Source: Acidobacteriota bacterium (GTDB lineage: Bacteria > Acidobacteriota > Terriglobia > UBA7540). From it: DNA of 18,689 nt. Under the pieces are notes generated by a model. The model worked only from the letters and a program-made list of their open reading frames with translations, was not told where the DNA came from and made no database searches. Shown one piece after another: positions 15,342-18,689 of the stretch (position 1 is the stretch's first letter; the number at the start of each line of letters is the position of its first letter). The DNA is taken from the NCBI GenBank assembly GCA_021827245.1, contig JAKAWN010000087.1, positions 1 through 18,689 on the forward strand, in the 5' to 3' direction. Made by a program: the position numbers and the translations under genes.

Positions 15342-16019
15342 ATGCCAATGGCCGCTTTTCCGGACGAGCCTTTTGCCTGCCCGCACTGCGGCCAGATGCT
15401 TGCGCCTTCATGCCGGGTATGCCCCTCCTGCCGAGAGGCCATTGACCCGAATGATATCGTGCGTCCCGACGTCGTCATTCCGATTGCCTCGCAGGTGATT
15501 CCCCTGCCCGCTAAGGAATACGCGCGATTCTCATGGAGCATCTTCTTCGCCACGCTGGGAATTTGGCTGCTTGTTGCTCTGATCGCGGAGAGATTTCTGG
15601 GATATGAAAAGGGCCAGTTGGCGCTGGGCGGGCTGGTGATTCTTTCATCAGTTTGGGTCCTTCATGATGCGCGCGAAAAAAATATCCCCAAGCCGCTCCG
15701 GTGGAGTCTGGGTTCGTTTTTGTTGTGGATTATTATCTTCCCCTGGTATCTGGCTCGCCGCAGAACTCCGAAAGCAGACTGCCCCTTCATTGAGGGTGAG
15801 GGTGGCCGCGTAGCGCGCACACTGCTCTTTATCCTGCTCGTTTTCTTTCTGCTCAGCGCTCTGATGCTGCTTCTCAAAGGGCCGAAGAACTCTTCATCGG
15901 GCGGGAAAAAGCCTGCCACAAATGGTAACCAGGTGCAGGGCGGCAAAATCGCAACCCTGACCAACTCGATCGGCACTCATCCTCCAGCCAAAATGCCGTC
16001 AGAAGTCTCGAAAATGTAA
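15342..16019 (+). CDS. Zinc-ribbon membrane protein, four TM segments, function unknown
   Basis: A 225-residue protein. The N-terminus carries a cytoplasmic-looking zinc ribbon: Cys13-x2-Cys16 (CPHCG) and Cys24, Cys27, Cys30 (CRVCPSC). Then come four hydrophobic segments: WSIFFATLGIWLLVALIA (~65-82), LALGGLVILSSVWVL (~93-107), LGSFLLWIIIFPWYLA (~122-137) and TLLFILLVFFLLSALMLLL (~158-176). The tail of about 45 residues is Gly/Lys/Asn rich and low complexity. The start ATG 15342 is preferred for its AAGGAG nine bases upstream; ATG 15312 would add ten residues with a GGAGG twelve bases away. It closely follows the PIG-L deacetylase gene. I do not recognise a named family beyond the zinc ribbon; enzyme activity is not evident. 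Confidence 0.8.
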   Translation: MPMAAFPDEPFACPHCGQMLAPSCRVCPSCREAIDPNDIVRPDVVIPIASQVIPLPAKEYARFSWSIFFATLGIWLLVALIAERFLGYEKGQLALGGLVILSSVWVLHDAREKNIPKPLRWSLGSFLLWIIIFPWYLARRRTPKADCPFIEGEGGRVARTLLFILLVFFLLSALMLLLKGPKNSSSGGKKPATNGNQVQGGKIATLTNSIGTHPPAKMPSEVSKM

Positions 16020-16162
16020 GCTGCCGCGTTTAAGCCGGTGACAATCTCAAGACCCGCTTTGACGACCGGCACAAGCCACGTTTACCCCGTGCCAATCCAA
16101 GTCCTCGCTGGGGCGTTTCCGGGCCACCACTGTTTCTCGGAATGGATAAGCACGGGAAGAGG

Positions 16163-16191
16163 GTAACGGTGCGAACAGAAGGGCGTATAAT
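16163..16191 (+). promoter_or_regulatory. Probable promoter of the radical SAM gene
   Basis: A perfect -10 box TATAAT (16186-16191) lies 57 nt upstream of the ATG. The sequence 17 nt upstream, GTAACG (16163-16168), is a poor -35 (3/6), so activation by a regulator is possible. It suggests the radical SAM gene is transcribed separately from the zinc-ribbon gene. Confidence 0.4.
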
Positions 16192-16247
16192 GTACGTGAA
16201 AGCCAGGAAGGCAAAAAAACTATCCTCCGGTCGCGAAGGAGGCTGCG

Positions 16248-17849
16248 ATGAACCGCGTACAGAGCTGGGCCCACCAGCTGGCGGAAGGCAGCGCCGCTAT
16301 CACCTTGGCCCTCCTTGAGCAGGCTTTGCTGAGCGATACGTGGCGGCGTATCGTGATGAGCGAAGTCACGAGGCACATTCTGACCCGTAAGGACACTTTC
16401 CTTGATGCCTGCCGCCCCTGCCAGGTCCAGCAGGACAAAAAGGACATGATGGAGGCCTTGCTGCGCTCCTTCGAGCGCGCGCTCGAGCGCGGGCAGATAT
16501 CCCGAGGGGTTCTTCATGCCCTCCTAAGAAGCGCATTCGCAAATTACATCGACGAGATGCAGGATGAAGAATCGAAGAATGCCGCCGTCAATTTTGCCGA
16601 AAGGCACGGTGGCCAGGAGCCCCCAGGGCTGATGGTGATCAGCCCGACCCGGACCTGCAACCTGCGCTGCATCGGGTGTTATGCCAGTGCCGGTCCCAGC
16701 GGCGAGCGAATGGAATGGGACGTGTTCAACCGCGTCATCACGGAGGCTAAGGAGCTCTGGGGCATGCGCTTCTTTGTGATTTCAGGCGGCGAACCTTTTG
16801 CCTACCGTTCACACCGCAAGGGCCTGCTCGACATGGTCATGGAGCACCCTGACTCCTTCTTCCTTTGTTACACCAATGGCACCCTGATTGATGAACGGCT
16901 GGCGGGACAAATCGCCGATGCCGGGAACCTCACGCCTGCTATTTCCGTGGAAGGTTTCGAGAGCCTGACGGACAAGCGGCGGGGGCCAGGCGTGTTCAAG
17001 AAGGTCCTTGCTGCGATGGGCCATTTGCGCCAGGCTGGTGTCCCCTTTGGCGTCTCGCTCACCGCGACTCGCGAAAACGCGGAAGAACTTCTCTCCGACG
17101 CCTTCATTGACTTTTTCTTCAAAGAGCAACAGGCCGTGTACGGCTGGCTGTTCCAGTACATGCCCATCGGCAAGGCCTACACGCTCGATCTGCTGGTTAC
17201 CCCGCAGCAACGATTGTGGATGTGGCGGCGAACCTGGCAATTGATCCGCGAGCGCAAGATCATGTTGGCCGATCTCTGGAACTGCGGCACGACATCAGAA
17301 GGCTGCATTGCCGCCTGCGCGCCGGTCGGCTATTTCTATATCGATTGGAACGGCAAGATCATGCCTTGCGTTTTTGTGCCTTACGCCGCCGGCAACATCC
17401 ACGATATTTACAGGCAGGGCGGCACTCTGGATGACGTGTATGAGTTGCCTTATTTTCAGGCGATTCGCCGATGGCAGTGGGATTACGGCCTGGGCAAGAA
17501 TCACCCCGAAGAGCATGGCAACTGGCTTCTGCCCTGTTCGCTTCGCGATCATCATGCTGTGGGGCGCAAGCTGATCGACACTTTCCATCCTGAGCCGGAA
17601 GACGCAGCGGCGGCTGAGGCGCTCCGGGATGATAGGTACTACGATGCGATGGTCCGCTACGACTTAGAACTGCAGGAACTGTTTGATCCCATCTGGAAGG
17701 AAGAATACCTGAAGCAATCTTCCGCTCCGGCGCCCGCCCGGACGGACTCAGAAACCAGCGGCTCCGCACATCGAGGCGAGCGCCTTCTCAGTTCCGCCAG
17801 TTGGCTAGAGCACCGTCAGAGGCCTCGCAAACGTACACTCCCGCATTGA
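16248..17849 (+). CDS. Radical SAM protein with SPASM-like C-terminal cysteines and helical N-terminal extension
   Basis: A 533-residue protein. The core has the [4Fe-4S]/SAM motif CNLRCIGC (Cys137, 141, 144), the SAM-contacting GGEPF (180-184) and a TIM-barrel-like series of strands. The C-terminal part has further cysteines at 346, 353, 357, 374 and 430, with APVGYFYIDWNGKIMPCVF resembling SPASM/twitch auxiliary-cluster regions. Preceding the core is an unusual ~120-residue mostly helical domain containing CRPC (55-58). Such enzymes modify peptides, proteins or lipids by radical chemistry; the target is unknown and no precursor peptide is visible nearby. The start ATG has AAGGAGG six bases upstream. 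The last ~50 residues are low complexity and basic, and the final 62 bp overlap galK on the opposite strand. Confidence 0.9.
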   Translation: MNRVQSWAHQLAEGSAAITLALLEQALLSDTWRRIVMSEVTRHILTRKDTFLDACRPCQVQQDKKDMMEALLRSFERALERGQISRGVLHALLRSAFANYIDEMQDEESKNAAVNFAERHGGQEPPGLMVISPTRTCNLRCIGCYASAGPSGERMEWDVFNRVITEAKELWGMRFFVISGGEPFAYRSHRKGLLDMVMEHPDSFFLCYTNGTLIDERLAGQIADAGNLTPAISVEGFESLTDKRRGPGVFKKVLAAMGHLRQAGVPFGVSLTATRENAEELLSDAFIDFFFKEQQAVYGWLFQYMPIGKAYTLDLLVTPQQRLWMWRRTWQLIRERKIMLADLWNCGTTSEGCIAACAPVGYFYIDWNGKIMPCVFVPYAAGNIHDIYRQGGTLDDVYELPYFQAIRRWQWDYGLGKNHPEEHGNWLLPCSLRDHHAVGRKLIDTFHPEPEDAAAAEALRDDRYYDAMVRYDLELQELFDPIWKEEYLKQSSAPAPARTDSETSGSAHRGERLLSSASWLEHRQRPRKRTLPH

Positions 17850-18689
17850 GTCCAGTCGCTTTGCTGTAACCTTCCTTGACTGCATCCGCAAAGTGTTCTG
17901 CCGCGTCACCGCGCACCAGGTTGACGGTGCATCCCCCAAAGCCCGCGCCGGTCATTCGTGCTCCCAACACCCCGGGCTGCTTCAGCGCCAGTTCCACCAG
18001 AAGGTCGAGTTCCTTGCAACTGACTTCATAGTCGTCGCGCAGGCTTTCATGAGAGGCAACCATCAGGCTGCCGAAGCTCTCGAGATCGCCTTTCTCTAGA
18101 TCCTTCACGGCCCTAAGCACCCGCTCGTTTTCACTCACTACATGCCGGGCCCGCTTCAGCAGAACTTCGCTCAGGCTGTGTCTGGCAACTTCAAGGTCCG
18201 TCAAATCGATCTCGCGAAGCGAGTTGACAGCCAGGCCGGTGGTTCCGAGTTGTGCCACAGCCTGACGGCACTGTTTCAACCGGATCTCGTATTCCGAGGA
18301 GGCAAGCGCCCGCCGAACGCTGGAATCGCACACAACAATCTTGATGCGATCCGACAATGGAACGTGGCGATAAGCGAGGTCGCGGCAATCGAGAAACAGG
18401 GCGTGATCGCGCTTGCCCAGCGCACACACGAACTGGTCCATGATTCCACAGGGCACGTTGACGAATTCATTTTCGGCCCTGCGTGCGAGCCGAATGACCT
18501 CCAGCGGGTCGAGGTCGATGTTGAAGAGTTTCATCGCTAGCGTCACGGCGCCGACCTCAACCGCCGCCGATGAACTGAGCCCGGCTTCTCGCGGCACATT
18601 CCCGCCAAACGCGACGTCAGCGCCCCCCAGCCGGTGCCCATCCTCCTGCAGGAACTTGAGCACTCCACGCAGGTAATTACTCCAGGGAT
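17788..18689 (-). CDS. galK: Galactokinase (partial, N-terminus beyond the window)
   Basis: About 300 C-terminal residues of a GHMP-family kinase that phosphorylates galactose to galactose-1-phosphate (Leloir pathway). The frame stays open to the right edge, reading WSNYLRGVLKFL before the first visible start-like codon, so that codon (GTG at 18663) is internal. The ATP-binding motif PREAGLSSSAAVEVG, CGIMDQF with the catalytic Asp, and the third GHMP motif MTGAGFGGCTVNLV are present. The N-terminal galactokinase signature would be outside the window. The C-terminus ends in the usual YVCEASDGA followed by a short tail. It is convergent with, and overlaps by 62 bp, the radical SAM gene. Other leloir genes are not visible. 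Confidence 0.95.
   Translation of the reverse strand, partial: PWSNYLRGVLKFLQEDGHRLGGADVAFGGNVPREAGLSSSAAVEVGAVTLAMKLFNIDLDPLEVIRLARRAENEFVNVPCGIMDQFVCALGKRDHALFLDCRDLAYRHVPLSDRIKIVVCDSSVRRALASSEYEIRLKQCRQAVAQLGTTGLAVNSLREIDLTDLEVARHSLSEVLLKRARHVVSENERVLRAVKDLEKGDLESFGSLMVASHESLRDDYEVSCKELDLLVELALKQPGVLGARMTGAGFGGCTVNLVRGDAAEHFADAVKEGYSKATGLNAGVYVCEASDGALANWRN

Overview
The window (about 55-60% GC by eye) looks like a chromosomal segment of an acidobacterium. The evidence is the 16S rRNA 3' end at the left edge, whose late helices (for example CATCACGAAAGTGGGTTGTACTAGAAG) are of a kind I associate with Acidobacteriota, and a housekeeping gene set that fits. The phylum call is from memory of such sequences, not a search.

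Left edge (1-900): the last ~318 nt of a 16S rRNA gene on the + strand, then a trailer hairpin and a strong intrinsic terminator. No tRNA, 23S or 5S follows; the next genes lie on the opposite strand. The 16S gene therefore appears unlinked from 23S. About 425 nt follow without a recognisable gene, apart from a tiny heme-c-like reading frame.

899-3834 (- strand): a Tat-exported protein of unknown, possibly glycan-related, function and a Cys/Met-metabolism PLP enzyme (cystathionine gamma-synthase/lyase or sulfhydrylase type). The PLP gene has a short leader with mutually exclusive hairpins around its ribosome binding site.

4089-4710 (+ strand): a LysW-like zinc-knuckle amino-group carrier protein ending in EDW instead of EDWGE. 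It overlaps by 23 nt a small exported protein with a carboxypeptidase-regulatory-like beta-sandwich. Between this pair and the convergent tyrS lies a 117-bp nested inverted repeat resembling a MITE.

5015-10439 (- strand): a tightly spaced cluster transcribed purF, lepB, purM, purN, tyrS. It combines de novo purine synthesis with signal peptidase I and tyrosyl-tRNA synthetase; purF and lepB share an ATGA stop/start.

10813-17849 (+ strand): an unknown soluble protein, an NCS1-family (CodB-like) nucleobase permease, an exported PIG-L/LmbE deacetylase with N-terminal beta-sandwich region, a zinc-ribbon four-TM membrane protein, and a radical SAM/SPASM-like protein with an unusual helical N-terminus. 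The radical SAM gene overlaps tail-to-tail by 62 bp with galK (- strand), which runs off the right edge.

Most of the window is ordinary core genome. The points most worth a second look are the orphan 16S gene, the LysW lacking its acceptor glutamate, the two-state leader of the PLP-enzyme gene, the inverted-repeat element, and the uncharacterised radical SAM protein. I do not see a clear defence, CRISPR, prophage or transposase system.
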